Shown: positions 52,615-61,637, numbered from the stretch's first letter. The stretch is DNA of 64,000 nt from CAWFKW01 sp963816535 (GCA_963816535.1 CAWFKW010000003.1:310001-374000); one strand, 5' to 3'. Numbers and translations are program-made. Notes: generated by a model from the letters alone, not told the origin.

Positions 52615-53439
52615 TTATAGTTTCTCGATTATTTTCTTTGTGAGCAGAGTAAGCTTGGGTTCCGCTTCAGCCGCGGCTTCCAAAATCTCGGTAATCGCAG
52701 CCGGCTCTAGCGTATCAGGCAGCCCCATATCTGTAATTATGGAAAGTCCCAGAACTTTCATTTTGTGATTCACAGCTACCAGAGCTTCGGGGATAGTCGA
52801 CATCCCGACAACATCGGCGCCAAGCCTGCGCGCCATTCTGTATTCGGCTTTTGTTTCAAGCGCCGGGCCGCGAAGCGAGAGATAAACGCCTTTTCTCACC
52901 GATATCCTGTTTTCAAGCGCCGCCTTGTATGCCATGGCCATCAGCCCTTTGTCGTAAACCCGCCTGTTATTGTAGCTCACGGGGAAATTCCTGAAAGGCG
53001 TTTCAAAATGAAAATTAATATGGTCGCTCATTATCATCAGGTCAGACCTCCTGAAAACCGGGTTCAGCCCTCCGCATGCATTAGAAACAAGAAGCGTCTT
53101 TATACCCAGCTTGTTCATAACCCGCACCGGGAAAGTAACTTCGTCGTGCGAATAACCTTCATAAAAATGAAACCTGCCCTGCATAATTACCGCTTTCTGT
53201 CCCGATATTTCTCCGAATATCAGGTTTCCATGGTGCGATTCGACCGTTGAAACAGGGAAGTTAGGTATGTCTTTATAGTCCAGCCGGAATTTGATCTTAA
53301 CGTCTTTTACAAGTCCGCCCAGCCCCGTGCCGAGTATTATTCCTATTGCGGGCTTGAAAGCGCTAATATGTCCCTTAATATAATCATATGTATCACGGGC
53401 TTTTTTATCTGCGCGGGCGGTATTGGGTTCAGCAGGCAT
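52615..53439 (-). CDS. Purine nucleoside phosphorylase
   Basis: This enzyme splits purine nucleosides with phosphate for purine salvage. The trimeric PNP motifs are all present: GTGLG near residues 37-41, VESHHGNL, QGRFHFYEGY, SNACGGLNP, GPALETKAEYRM and VVGMSTIPE. The length of 274 residues fits the low-molecular-mass type. It is cytoplasmic and immediately precedes a diverged paralogue. Confidence 0.94.
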   Translation of the reverse strand: MPAEPNTARADKKARDTYDYIKGHISAFKPAIGIILGTGLGGLVKDVKIKFRLDYKDIPNFPVSTVESHHGNLIFGEISGQKAVIMQGRFHFYEGYSHDEVTFPVRVMNKLGIKTLLVSNACGGLNPVFRRSDLMIMSDHINFHFETPFRNFPVSYNNRRVYDKGLMAMAYKAALENRISVRKGVYLSLRGPALETKAEYRMARRLGADVVGMSTIPEALVAVNHKMKVLGLSIITDMGLPDTLEPAAITEILEAAAEAEPKLTLLTKKIIEKL

Positions 53440-53457
53440 TAATAACCATAGTAAGTA

Positions 53458-54051
53458 TTATCTGTTCGCGTCGTCGGCATTCATGTTCATATCAACGCGG
53501 AATTGTTTATTTCGATCTTCCTCTTTTTCGGTGTTTACAGGGCTCAGAGAAGACATGTTCGACTCAAGCCTGAAAATCTTCCTGTTGCGCGAATATTCCT
53601 CTATCGAATTCAGTTTTTCTATCAGGAAATTCTTGACCTCGTCAATTATCATTTCATTTTTCTGGCGAAGCTCGTCAAGCTCCTGCTTTAGGTCGACAAA
53701 TTCTTCCTGCGTCCCCAGTTTGATCTTCCCTGACATTATCTCAGCTTCTTTAATGATCAGTTCAGCGCGTTTCCTGGCATTTTCAACAACATCTTCAGCC
53801 ATGTCCTGTGATTTTACAATTGCCTTCTGGAACGTCTTTTCATTCTCCTTGAATATATCAACTTCTGCGCCAAGCGCCTTTTTTTCCTCGTCAAGCTTCA
53901 TTATATGTTCTCTTAAAGATTCATTTTCTCGGTAAAGATTTTCGACCTCATTGGCGACAGTATCCAGGTAAGCTTCAACTTCAGCCACATCATACCCCCG
54001 CATGGATTTTTTAAATTCCTGTTTCTTGATATCTATAGCGGAAAGTCTCAT
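53458..54051 (-). CDS. DivIVA-domain cell division protein
   Basis: This is a coiled-coil protein that binds curved membranes or poles. The N-terminal DivIVA domain reads LSAIDIKKQEFKKSMRGYDV, with AEVEAYLDTVANEVENLYRE continuing into a long coiled coil (residues about 25-120). The last 60 residues are charged and probably disordered. It lies downstream of yggS, as in Firmicutes where ylmE-ylmH-divIVA are clustered. Its role here is inferred from the domain. Confidence 0.9.
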   Translation of the reverse strand: MRLSAIDIKKQEFKKSMRGYDVAEVEAYLDTVANEVENLYRENESLREHIMKLDEEKKALGAEVDIFKENEKTFQKAIVKSQDMAEDVVENARKRAELIIKEAEIMSGKIKLGTQEEFVDLKQELDELRQKNEMIIDEVKNFLIEKLNSIEEYSRNRKIFRLESNMSSLSPVNTEKEEDRNKQFRVDMNMNADDANR

Positions 54052-54105
54052 TTTTTATTTTTCCCCTCCACCCTACTAAAAGAGGCGGAATTTAGTTTAA
54101 CTAAA

Positions 54106-54834
54106 TTAAATACCCGAATTTCTAATTCCAAATATGTATGTGCCTACTCGTATCATGTTGGAACCTTCTTCGATTGCGATATCGTAGTCGTCGCTCATTC
54201 CCATAGAAATGTATTTCATCTCAACATTATTAATTCCTGCAGAACCAATTTCATCAAAAAGATCTTTCAGAACCCGGAAATTTCCCCTGACGATCTTTCT
54301 CTCTGATTCATCTTTCTTATCGTTCATCATCTTGCTGATCGTCATAAGACCTCTTACCTTAATATTCTCAAAGACCGAGATCCCTTTCACCAGCTTAAGC
54401 GCATGCTGAACTTCACATCCTGATTTTTGGTCTTCCCCTGATGTATTCACCTGGACAAGGCATTTTACCTTTTTCCCAACTTTCGCAGCTCTTTGCTGAA
54501 TTTCGGCAGCAAGCTTAAAGCTATCTACAGAATGTATCATGAACACAAAAGGGGCAACATATTTAACTTTGTTGGTTTGAAGATGTCCTATCAAATGCCA
54601 GTGAAGTATCCTGTCTTCAAGCGCCTTTTGTTTATCAACCAGTTCCTGAACCTTGTTCTCTCCAAAATCAAGCTGGTTGTAATCCAAAGCCGATGCAACC
54701 GCATCTACAGGGAATGTTTTGCTCACTGCAATAATATGAATACTCTTAGAATCCCGCCCGCAACCTAAACAAACTTTAGCAACGCTGTTCCTGAGCCGTA
54801 TCAGGTTGCTTTCAATATAATCATACTTGCCCAT
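54106..54834 (-). CDS. yggS: YggS-family PLP homeostasis protein
   Basis: This is a PLP-binding protein that buffers pyridoxal phosphate (PLPBP/YlmE/YggS). The PLP lysine is Lys39 in IIAVSKTFP. Other motifs are FGENKVQELVDK, WHLIGHLQTNKVKY and LMTISKMM; the C-terminal SMGMSDDYDIAIEEGSNMIR is diagnostic. It is 242 residues long. A complete promoter lies four bases before the ATG, so the transcript is predicted to be leaderless. It heads the run leading to divIVA and the phosphorylase genes. Confidence 0.95.
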   Translation of the reverse strand: MGKYDYIESNLIRLRNSVAKVCLGCGRDSKSIHIIAVSKTFPVDAVASALDYNQLDFGENKVQELVDKQKALEDRILHWHLIGHLQTNKVKYVAPFVFMIHSVDSFKLAAEIQQRAAKVGKKVKCLVQVNTSGEDQKSGCEVQHALKLVKGISVFENIKVRGLMTISKMMNDKKDESERKIVRGNFRVLKDLFDEIGSAGINNVEMKYISMGMSDDYDIAIEEGSNMIRVGTYIFGIRNSGI

Positions 54835-54838
54835 TAAA

Positions 54839-54871
54839 CAAACTTATCAGAATAGTTTAAGCAGACCCAAA
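54839..54871 (-). promoter_or_regulatory. Promoter of yggS, predicted leaderless
   Basis: Minus-strand TTTG (54871-54868) and TAAGTTTG (54846-54839) are 21 bases apart. Four bases separate the -7 box from the ATG at 54834. Confidence 0.6.
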
Positions 54872-54987
54872 TCCATTGCCGCAAAAAAGTTATGTACGAT
54901 ATGCGTCTAAAGTTGAGATTTAAAGAAACATCATAACTATAGTAAAATAATGCATATATTAGGAAAATTCAAGAGATATAAAAACTA

Positions 54988-55177
54988 CCTCTCCCCTGCC
55001 ATAGGCGGGCAAGCCTTCCCCCTCCCCACCACCGCGTGCCGCGGGGCGCGGCATAGGGAGAGGAAAGAACAAATTAATTAAATATCTTTCTCCCCCTCTC
55101 CGCTCGCTTGCCCGCCATCTTTTTGGCGGGGGGAGAGGGGGCCGGCTCTACGACTCAACGAGTCGAGACTCGTAGAG
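54988..55177. repeat. Cluster of three palindromic elements
   Basis: Element 1 is bounded by CCTCTCCC (54988-54995) and GGGAGAGG (55056-55063). Element 2 is bounded by CCCCCTCTCC (55092-55101) and GGAGAGGGGG (55132-55141) with a nested CCCGCC/GGCGGG stem (55111-55116, 55125-55130). Element 3 is CTCTACGA/TCGTAGAG (55146-55177). The 54835-55254 gap otherwise holds only the yggS promoter. These resemble small dispersed repeats of environmental genomes. Confidence 0.7.
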
Positions 55178-55254
55178 ATGTAAGGTCATTATTCATTCAA
55201 TTGAAATCATCTGCTTTTATGGCTATTTTGAAATAATTTCAAATAATTCAGACT

Positions 55255-57060
55255 ATGAAAATACTTCTTACAGTTACTGTATTAAGTTTATTCCTTTCCC
55301 TGTCATATTCCCAAGACTCACGGCCGATTCCGAACTATATGACCGACCATGAAAAAAATATTTACAGCGATTACTTAAAGAACCTGCCGCACGATAATGT
55401 TCAGGACCAGAATCCGCCGCCCGGGCCCGTCCGCACCATGGCTGAATGGGAAGAATGTCAGGGAATAATTATCACATGGACATCGTTTACAACTATACTC
55501 GGGCAAATAGTAAAATATGCGCAGGCCGAAGGAAATGTTTTCATAATCTGTTCAGATTCTAACGCAGTTAAAACTTACCTCCAGACAAACAACATTCCGC
55601 TGGTTAATCTGAAATTCCTGATAACCCCGTTCAATACAATTTGGTGCAGAGATTACGGTCCGTGGGCTGTATATTCAAATAACAGCGATACGCTCAGGGT
55701 TATCGACTGGATCTACAACCGCCCAAGGCCGCAGGATGACGTCACACCGGTTTTCTTCGCGAACTACCTTGGTATTCCAATACATCAGACAATCACTCCT
55801 CCTAACGATCTAATTGCAACGGGCGGAAATTTCATGGTTGACGGCAACGGCACGGGATTTTCATCAAGGCTGATACTTGACGAAAACCCCGGTAAAACGG
55901 AGACCCAGGTAAATTCAATAATGGGCGCTTACATGGGAATCAACAGGTACATTAAAATGCAGACCTTGCCCTATGATGTTATTCATCATATCGACATGCA
56001 TATAAAATTACTTGATGAAGAAACTTTGCTAGTCGGGCAGTATCCAACCGGCGTTGCAGACGGCCCGCAAATTGAGTTAAATCTGCAGTACATATTAGCC
56101 AATTACCAGACATGTTACGGAAGGCCTTATAAAGTTGTAAGAATAATTATGCCGCCCGACGCGTCAGGAAACTACCCTAATACCGGCGGAGATTATAGAA
56201 CGTACACAAATTCATTAATCATAAACAAAACGGTTATTATCCCTACTTATGAATTTAGATATGATACAACCGCTTTCAGAATTTACAGGGAATCTATGCC
56301 GGGATATAATGTTGTTGGAATCGACTGTAACGCCATCATTCCATCGCTTGGCGCCGTGCATTGCATAACAAAAGAGATCGGGGTTGCGGACCCGATATTT
56401 ATTTCACATGCTGCTCTGCCAAATACTTCCAATACAACACAGCCATATGAAGTAAAAGCTTACATACATACAAAAAGCGGCGTTGCCTCGGCTAAAGTAT
56501 TTTGGTCCATTGATACTGCAAACGGATTCAGCCAGTTAAACATGACTGCGGCGGCTGATACTTTCAGGGCAAACATTCCGGCGCAGCAATTGAACACAAA
56601 AGTATATTACTACATTTCGGCTAATTCAAACAGCGGAAGAACAGTTACCAAGCCGCTGCCTGCGCCTCACGGGAATTTCCAGTTCAATGTTACCAACACA
56701 ATCGGAATATCGCAAACAGGGAATAATGTTCCGGGACAATTTAAATTGTACCAGAATTATCCGAATCCGTTTAATCCTAATACTAAAATTAAGTTTAACG
56801 TTGCACCCCCTCTCCGCACCAATGGTGCGTATCTCCCCCTGTCAGGGGGAGACGTGACTGCGCTAGCAGGCGCGGTGGGGGTGAAACTAATTGTATATGA
56901 TATCCTTGGCCGCGAGGTTGCAACGCTTGTTAACGAGAATCTGCCACCCGGGACGTATTCGGTAGACTGGAACGCATTAAATTTTTCCAGTGGAATATAT
57001 TTTTGCAGGATAGAAGCAGAGAATTTTGTAGAAGTTAAGAGAATGATTTTGCTTAAATAA
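55255..57060 (+). CDS. Secreted peptidylarginine/agmatine deiminase-like protein with T9SS domain
   Basis: This is a secreted guanidino-group hydrolase resembling Porphyromonas PPAD. A signal peptide (residues 1-19) is followed by the deiminase domain. Candidate catalytic residues are Asp133 (WCRDYGPW), His245 and Asp247 (HHIDMH), Asn319 (TNSLIIN) and Cys370 (GAVHCITK), matching in order and roughly in spacing those of PPAD (130, 236/238, 297, 351). An Ig-like domain (about 385-475) and a T9SS sorting domain (YQNYPNPFNPNTKIKF) follow, the same architecture as PPAD. It may instead act on agmatine or free arginine. A palindromic insert of about 26 residues interrupts the sorting domain. Confidence 0.88.
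   Translation: MKILLTVTVLSLFLSLSYSQDSRPIPNYMTDHEKNIYSDYLKNLPHDNVQDQNPPPGPVRTMAEWEECQGIIITWTSFTTILGQIVKYAQAEGNVFIICSDSNAVKTYLQTNNIPLVNLKFLITPFNTIWCRDYGPWAVYSNNSDTLRVIDWIYNRPRPQDDVTPVFFANYLGIPIHQTITPPNDLIATGGNFMVDGNGTGFSSRLILDENPGKTETQVNSIMGAYMGINRYIKMQTLPYDVIHHIDMHIKLLDEETLLVGQYPTGVADGPQIELNLQYILANYQTCYGRPYKVVRIIMPPDASGNYPNTGGDYRTYTNSLIINKTVIIPTYEFRYDTTAFRIYRESMPGYNVVGIDCNAIIPSLGAVHCITKEIGVADPIFISHAALPNTSNTTQPYEVKAYIHTKSGVASAKVFWSIDTANGFSQLNMTAAADTFRANIPAQQLNTKVYYYISANSNSGRTVTKPLPAPHGNFQFNVTNTIGISQTGNNVPGQFKLYQNYPNPFNPNTKIKFNVAPPLRTNGAYLPLSGGDVTALAGAVGVKLIVYDILGREVATLVNENLPPGTYSVDWNALNFSSGIYFCRIEAENFVEVKRMILLK
56804..56883. repeat. Palindromic element inserted in frame in a sorting domain
   Basis: Outer arms CACCCCC (56804-56810) and GGGGGTG (56877-56883) enclose two further hairpins: GCACC-AAT-GGTGC (56816-56828) and TCTCCCCCT/AGGGGGAGA (56832-56852). 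The reading frame passes through, adding about 26 residues. Confidence 0.7.
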
Positions 57061-57081
57061 AAGCTTTCTCAATTAAAAAAT

Positions 57082-57108
57082 GGCGGACTCAAACAGCCCG
57101 CCTTTTTT
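57082..57108 (+). terminator. Rho-independent terminator after the deiminase gene
   Basis: GGCGG (57082-57086) pairs with CCGCC (57098-57102), extended by an imperfect inner pair, and is followed by six T residues. Confidence 0.8.
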
Positions 57109-57184
57109 ATATGTGGATTTTTAACACAAAACAAATCATATTCGCTGAACATCAATCACAAACCAAACTAACGGGAAGATATAA

Positions 57185-59668
57185 ATGATTATAAAAGCGC
57201 TTCCGCTTTGTTTTATTATTTTACTATTTTTTAACCCATCAGCCAGATCCCAAACCGATTATTCAAAATTCCAGAGTATAGCCAAACCAAGCCCGTTCTT
57301 TGCCCCCTCGCAAAACGGCATAACCGGAAGGGCGGATGTAACAAACGATTTTGACAATTTCAGGCTTGGAGGCGATTTTGGCGAACCGTTCGTGGCTTCT
57401 AACCCGAGGGACCCGCTCAATAGCATATGCGCATTCAATTTTAATGGCTTTTATTACACACTTGACGGCTACACGTGGGTGAAATCACCCCCTGGTTTTG
57501 TTGGATTTTCAATCCTCGGCGACCCCGTTATGACCTATGACAGTCTTGGGAATATATATTATGCGCAGCTTTATCAAAACGGCGCCACTTACGGCGTTGT
57601 AGTTAACAGTTCTACTGATAAAGGCTTAAGTTGGGTTGGCGCTGTTGGAGTTTATTCAACTACAGTAGGTTTGTGCGATAAAGAATGGATAACAGCTGAC
57701 CAGACCGGCGGTCCTTATTCAAACAACGTTTATATTGGGTGGAGGCAGTTCGGTTCAAGCGGTATGAGGTTTTCGAGAAGTACAAACCATGGCGCTTCAT
57801 GGGATTCGCCAACTTCGCTTGTAGGTTCGCAGGGGGCGTATGTTGCGGTCGGCCCCAACGGAAGCGTCCAGGGAGGGAGCCTTTATTATGCTTCTTTGAA
57901 CGGTTCGCAGATCTTAGTAACACGTTCGACAGACGGCGGCGCTACATTCGGCCCTCAGTTAACCGCAGCTACTGTTTCAGGTCCGGGCGTACCCTGCGCG
58001 GGCAGAAATACAGTGAAGAACTGCATCCGAATCGACCCGTTCCCGCGTATGGCGGCGGATAACAGTTATAGTTCGTCCCGTGGAAATGTTTATGTGGCAT
58101 GGTGCAACAACCCCGCCGGAGTTGATAATGCGGATATCATGGTTGTAAGATCAACCGACTTCGGACAAACATGGGGAACGCCCGTAAGAGTCAATGACGA
58201 CCCAACCGGGATTCTCGTCGATCAGTTTATGCCAACAATTTCGTGCGATAACGTCACCGGTAAAGTTTATGTAGCCTGGTACGATTCGCGGGTGGACCCT
58301 GCAAATAATATTCTGACCAGAATTTACGGCGCGGTTTCTTCAGACGGCGGCCAGACATTTTCAGTAAATGCAAATGTCTCAGACGTTTCATTCAATCCCA
58401 ATACCATGGTTTCACCACAGCCCGGCGGCGAGAATTATATAGGCGATTACTTCGGCATTTCTGCGATAAAAAATACAAACACATCTTTTGTTGTATGGAT
58501 GGACGGAAGAAATTCGAACCTGGCCAGCTTCGCAGGTTATTTCCCTGATTATGCCATGAATGTCAGCCCATCGGTAAGGTACATTTTGAATAATGACAGT
58601 ACAACATACACGGTGAAGATTCCGGCAATAAAAGGGCCGTTTACAGGCAGGGTAAGATTCACCGCTTCGCTGGATACAATGCCTGCATCCGGCACTATAA
58701 ATTTGTCATTTGCAAACGGCAGAGATTCCATCACAGCTTTCCCTGATTCGATTACCCTGAAAGCAAAGACAGTTGGTTCGGTTACGCCACGGCTTTACAC
58801 AATTACAATTAAGGGCGCCGGAAAGGGCGGAGCCCCGGTTCACGTAAGATCAGTAAGCCTTATGGTAAATTCTGATTTTCTCACTATCGGCACAAACAGG
58901 AACGGGTTCGCCCAGTATGATGTAAATGGGGCAACTTATAATAATCTCCAGCAGCTTGTGTTTCCTATAGGTTCGAACGTAACAGTGCAGGCTATAAGTC
59001 CGCACCTTGTAGGAACTTCCACAAGGCTCGTATATGTAAACTGGTCTGATAACGGAGATACAACTCACACGGTGAACATAAACAACAATATAAACCTCAC
59101 AGCATTCTACAAGGCACAGTTCAAGTTGATAATGACCTCGCTTCCCGGCAACACGTTCGGCGGAAACGTGTTTTATGACTCGGCGGCATCATTTACTTTC
59201 GGAGTTTTATCTCACACAGTTATCTATAACAATCTGCTGTACACGTTCAGAGGGTGGCAGGGTTCAGGGAACGGTTCATACACAAGCCCTGATAGCAGCG
59301 GCGCCGATACGGCAATAACAACATCGATGTCGGCTGTGTTCTCGGAAACTGCGCGGTGGACAGGCGGACCGATTGGAATAAGCAATATCAGTACCGAGCT
59401 TCCCAGCGTATATAAACTATACCAGAATTATCCTAATCCGTTTAACCCATCGACAGAAATAAACTTCGATATTATTAAAAACGGAAATGTAAAGATAGTT
59501 TTATATGATATACTCGGAAGGGTTGTGAATGAGCTGCTAAATACAACTCTGCAGGCTGGAAAATATAAGGTAGACTTTAACGCAGAAAACTATGCCAGCG
59601 GGATATATTTCTACAGGATCACTACGGATAAGTTCACTGATGTGAAAAAAATGCTGCTGCTTAAATAA
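57185..59668 (+). CDS. T9SS-exported sialidase-fold (BNR) protein
   Basis: This is a secreted protein of 827 residues with a signal peptide (about 1-23) and a six-bladed sialidase-like propeller. Asp-box motifs are STDKGLSW, STNHGASW, STDGGATF, STDFGQTW and SSDGGQTF. A beta-sandwich and a repeat domain (FKLIMTSLPGNTFGGNVF) follow, then a T9SS sorting domain (YQNYPNPFNPSTEINF). The catalytic Arg triad and Tyr/Glu of true sialidases were not verified, so it may be a binding protein or other glycosidase. It has its own ribosome site and no insert in the sorting domain. Confidence 0.87.
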   Translation: MIIKALPLCFIILLFFNPSARSQTDYSKFQSIAKPSPFFAPSQNGITGRADVTNDFDNFRLGGDFGEPFVASNPRDPLNSICAFNFNGFYYTLDGYTWVKSPPGFVGFSILGDPVMTYDSLGNIYYAQLYQNGATYGVVVNSSTDKGLSWVGAVGVYSTTVGLCDKEWITADQTGGPYSNNVYIGWRQFGSSGMRFSRSTNHGASWDSPTSLVGSQGAYVAVGPNGSVQGGSLYYASLNGSQILVTRSTDGGATFGPQLTAATVSGPGVPCAGRNTVKNCIRIDPFPRMAADNSYSSSRGNVYVAWCNNPAGVDNADIMVVRSTDFGQTWGTPVRVNDDPTGILVDQFMPTISCDNVTGKVYVAWYDSRVDPANNILTRIYGAVSSDGGQTFSVNANVSDVSFNPNTMVSPQPGGENYIGDYFGISAIKNTNTSFVVWMDGRNSNLASFAGYFPDYAMNVSPSVRYILNNDSTTYTVKIPAIKGPFTGRVRFTASLDTMPASGTINLSFANGRDSITAFPDSITLKAKTVGSVTPRLYTITIKGAGKGGAPVHVRSVSLMVNSDFLTIGTNRNGFAQYDVNGATYNNLQQLVFPIGSNVTVQAISPHLVGTSTRLVYVNWSDNGDTTHTVNINNNINLTAFYKAQFKLIMTSLPGNTFGGNVFYDSAASFTFGVLSHTVIYNNLLYTFRGWQGSGNGSYTSPDSSGADTAITTSMSAVFSETARWTGGPIGISNISTELPSVYKLYQNYPNPFNPSTEINFDIIKNGNVKIVLYDILGRVVNELLNTTLQAGKYKVDFNAENYASGIYFYRITTDKFTDVKKMLLLK

Positions 59669-59695
59669 AATGGACATAAAAACCTTGGGGGGAAT

Positions 59696-60064
59696 TTGAT
59701 AACCGACACAAAGAGATGGCTTGAAAAGATAGGCAAGACTATCGACGCAAAAGACGGGGCTGCATTTGCAGAATTTTTAACAGAAGACGGGAACTTCCGG
59801 TTCGGCAACCAGCCTGCAGTAAAAGGCCGCAAGGAAATCGCGGATTATGTTAATGCGTTCTTTACTATGCACAAAGGAAGCTCGCATGAGATAGTAAATT
59901 GCTGGAATGATGTGAAATCCGTCATCTGGCAGGGCAAAGTAACTTACACAAGGATGGACAACAGGAAAGTTGACGTGAACTTCACAAATATTTTTTACAT
60001 GAGCGGAGATCTGATCTCGGATTACCTGATATACATAGATAATACCCCGCTCTTTGAAAAATAG
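59696..60064 (+). CDS. SnoaL-like/NTF2-fold protein
   Basis: This is a small cytoplasmic alpha+beta cone protein of about 122 residues. The pattern WLEKIGKTIDAKDGAAFAEF, LTEDGNFRFGNQPAVKGRKEI and DLISDYLIYIDNTPLF is typical of nuclear transport factor 2-like proteins (SnoaL/ketosteroid isomerase-like). The start is TTG after a GGGGGG-type ribosome site. It follows the sialidase-like gene by 27 bases. Enzyme activity is not predictable. Confidence 0.8.
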   Translation: MITDTKRWLEKIGKTIDAKDGAAFAEFLTEDGNFRFGNQPAVKGRKEIADYVNAFFTMHKGSSHEIVNCWNDVKSVIWQGKVTYTRMDNRKVDVNFTNIFYMSGDLISDYLIYIDNTPLFEK

Positions 60065-60185
60065 ACGATAAATTATTATGGTTTCCGTTTCCAAACGCCT
60101 CTTCGGAGAACCGGTTTTGTTGATTACTGAGTACGCTGAATTGTTTTTCCGTCCCAAACCGGAGTTTTGGACGGAGAGAATCAGA

Positions 60186-60971
60186 TCAATCTGTTTCTCT
60201 GGGACATCCGGTTAAATAAATTACTTTGCTGACCCCGTGCGGAATCCTGCCGGAGCTCCAAATATATTTTTCGGGCTCGACTTCTTTAGCCATTTTCAGC
60301 AGTTCCTCCGTCTTGTACATTCTGAACATCGATACAATGCCGTCCCAGATAGTTGTTATCGGGATTAGCGGTATAAGGTAAGTTAGAATGAATCTGCTTA
60401 GCTTATAAGGCTTCATAAACGGCGTAAAAATAAAAAACGCAATAGGCGTTGTGATAATAACCCCGAGAATATCCATAATACTCCGCTCTCCTCCTTCGAA
60501 TATCGCGATTGCGGCATTCTTATTTACCGCGTCTGATAAAATTTGTTTAGCGCCCTGCTGTTCAAAATGATGGAAGGCCGAGAAAATGGTGCGCATTCCT
60601 TTTATATGTTCCGGCACATTCAGAACGTCTACGCTTTCTTTGAGATATTCTATGTTTCCTCCGGATGAGTTCTTTATAAATTCAAATGAAGCCAGGTTCG
60701 GGTATTTATCGGAGAGCGTAATGCTAATATTATTCTTCCCGGGATTATTAAGGGCTTCAGCCATCCTGCGGCTGGCGCCGCCGCCGCCTGAACACATATC
60801 TATTATGTTCCTGTCGCCGGTCTTATTCAAAATGTCCCTGATCAAAGTGAATACGGGTTTGTAGATATTAAACTTTTCTATCATAAACCGGAGGTAGTCG
60901 GTCTCCCCGTCTCTTATGGCTTTCGGAAACCATAAGTAATCTTCCCATTCAATGAATTGGCGGCGTTTCAA
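60186..60971 (-). CDS. Class I SAM-dependent methyltransferase
   Basis: This is a methyltransferase with motif I NIIDMCSGGGGASRRMAEAL near residues 56-75, the acidic residue after strand 2 (TLSDKYPN) and FSAFHHFEQ as motif IV. A C-terminal extension includes a hydrophobic segment (VIITTPIAFFIFTPFM) that could be membrane-associated. A complete family assignment is not possible. The 60065-60185 gap contains one hairpin (60149-60174) without a T tract. Confidence 0.82.
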   Translation of the reverse strand: MKRRQFIEWEDYLWFPKAIRDGETDYLRFMIEKFNIYKPVFTLIRDILNKTGDRNIIDMCSGGGGASRRMAEALNNPGKNNISITLSDKYPNLASFEFIKNSSGGNIEYLKESVDVLNVPEHIKGMRTIFSAFHHFEQQGAKQILSDAVNKNAAIAIFEGGERSIMDILGVIITTPIAFFIFTPFMKPYKLSRFILTYLIPLIPITTIWDGIVSMFRMYKTEELLKMAKEVEPEKYIWSSGRIPHGVSKVIYLTGCPRETD

Positions 60972-61036
60972 ATAGCATACAGCGGTAAATTTGAAAATAA
61001 AAAAAGGCGGCGCGGCGGCCGCCTCTGCAAATATAA

Positions 61037-61408
61037 CTATCTCTTCGGCGCGTGAAAAGCCACTTTGTTGCCTTCAGTATCCGTAAAAATTGCCATGTAA
61101 CCGATATCCTCGGTGATAAGCTTTTTGGGCACAAGGACCTTTCCGCCGGCAGCTTCAATTCTGCCAAGGGCCTCATCAAGAATACCGTCTGCATTAAGAT
61201 AAACCAGCGTGCCTTCCTGCGAAGGTTTGTTGCCGTTACCAATGCAAACAGCTCCGCCTACCGCCTGCTGGTCTGCGGGCAAAAAGGCCATCTTCATAGG
61301 ACCCATCTCCTGCACTGTGGTTTGGCAGTCCATTACGGTTTCGTAAAACTTTTTTGCCCTGTCAAAATCCGTTGCCGGGATTTCAAACCAATTAATCGCG
61401 TTTTTCAT
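61037..61408 (-). CDS. VOC-family (glyoxalase-like) protein
   Basis: This is a small vicinal-oxygen-chelate-fold protein. The first module INWFEIPATDFDRAKKFYETV and the second KLITEDIGYMAIFTDTEGNKVAFH are typical of the glyoxalase/bleomycin resistance superfamily, with the usual bababa order. Its metal ligands appear incomplete for glyoxalase I, so its activity is unknown. It is 123 residues long. The 61409-61637 gap holds no other gene that I can support. Confidence 0.82.
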   Translation of the reverse strand: MKNAINWFEIPATDFDRAKKFYETVMDCQTTVQEMGPMKMAFLPADQQAVGGAVCIGNGNKPSQEGTLVYLNADGILDEALGRIEAAGGKVLVPKKLITEDIGYMAIFTDTEGNKVAFHAPKR

Positions 61409-61637
61409 AAATATTGTTCCTTTCTTTGGTTAGTTATTTTGGATTAAGATAATAGAATCTTTCATTTTTGGGAAGGCTTACAAATATATAATAAACGAAC
61501 ATCTCAGGCAATATAGGACAACGGCTTAACAAAAAAATAATATCTAACCGGCATAGCTATTCCCAAGCGGTAAAAATCCATATATATTAGGCGCAAGTTA
61601 CAAGGTCATAACTTTATATGATTCCAGGGGGGATGTC

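Noticed and set aside
60149..60174. Hairpin between the NTF2-like and methyltransferase genes as a terminator
   Set aside because: The stem (CCGTCC/GGACGG plus AAAC/GTTT) is followed by no T tract on either strand, and the adjacent T run lies on the wrong side.
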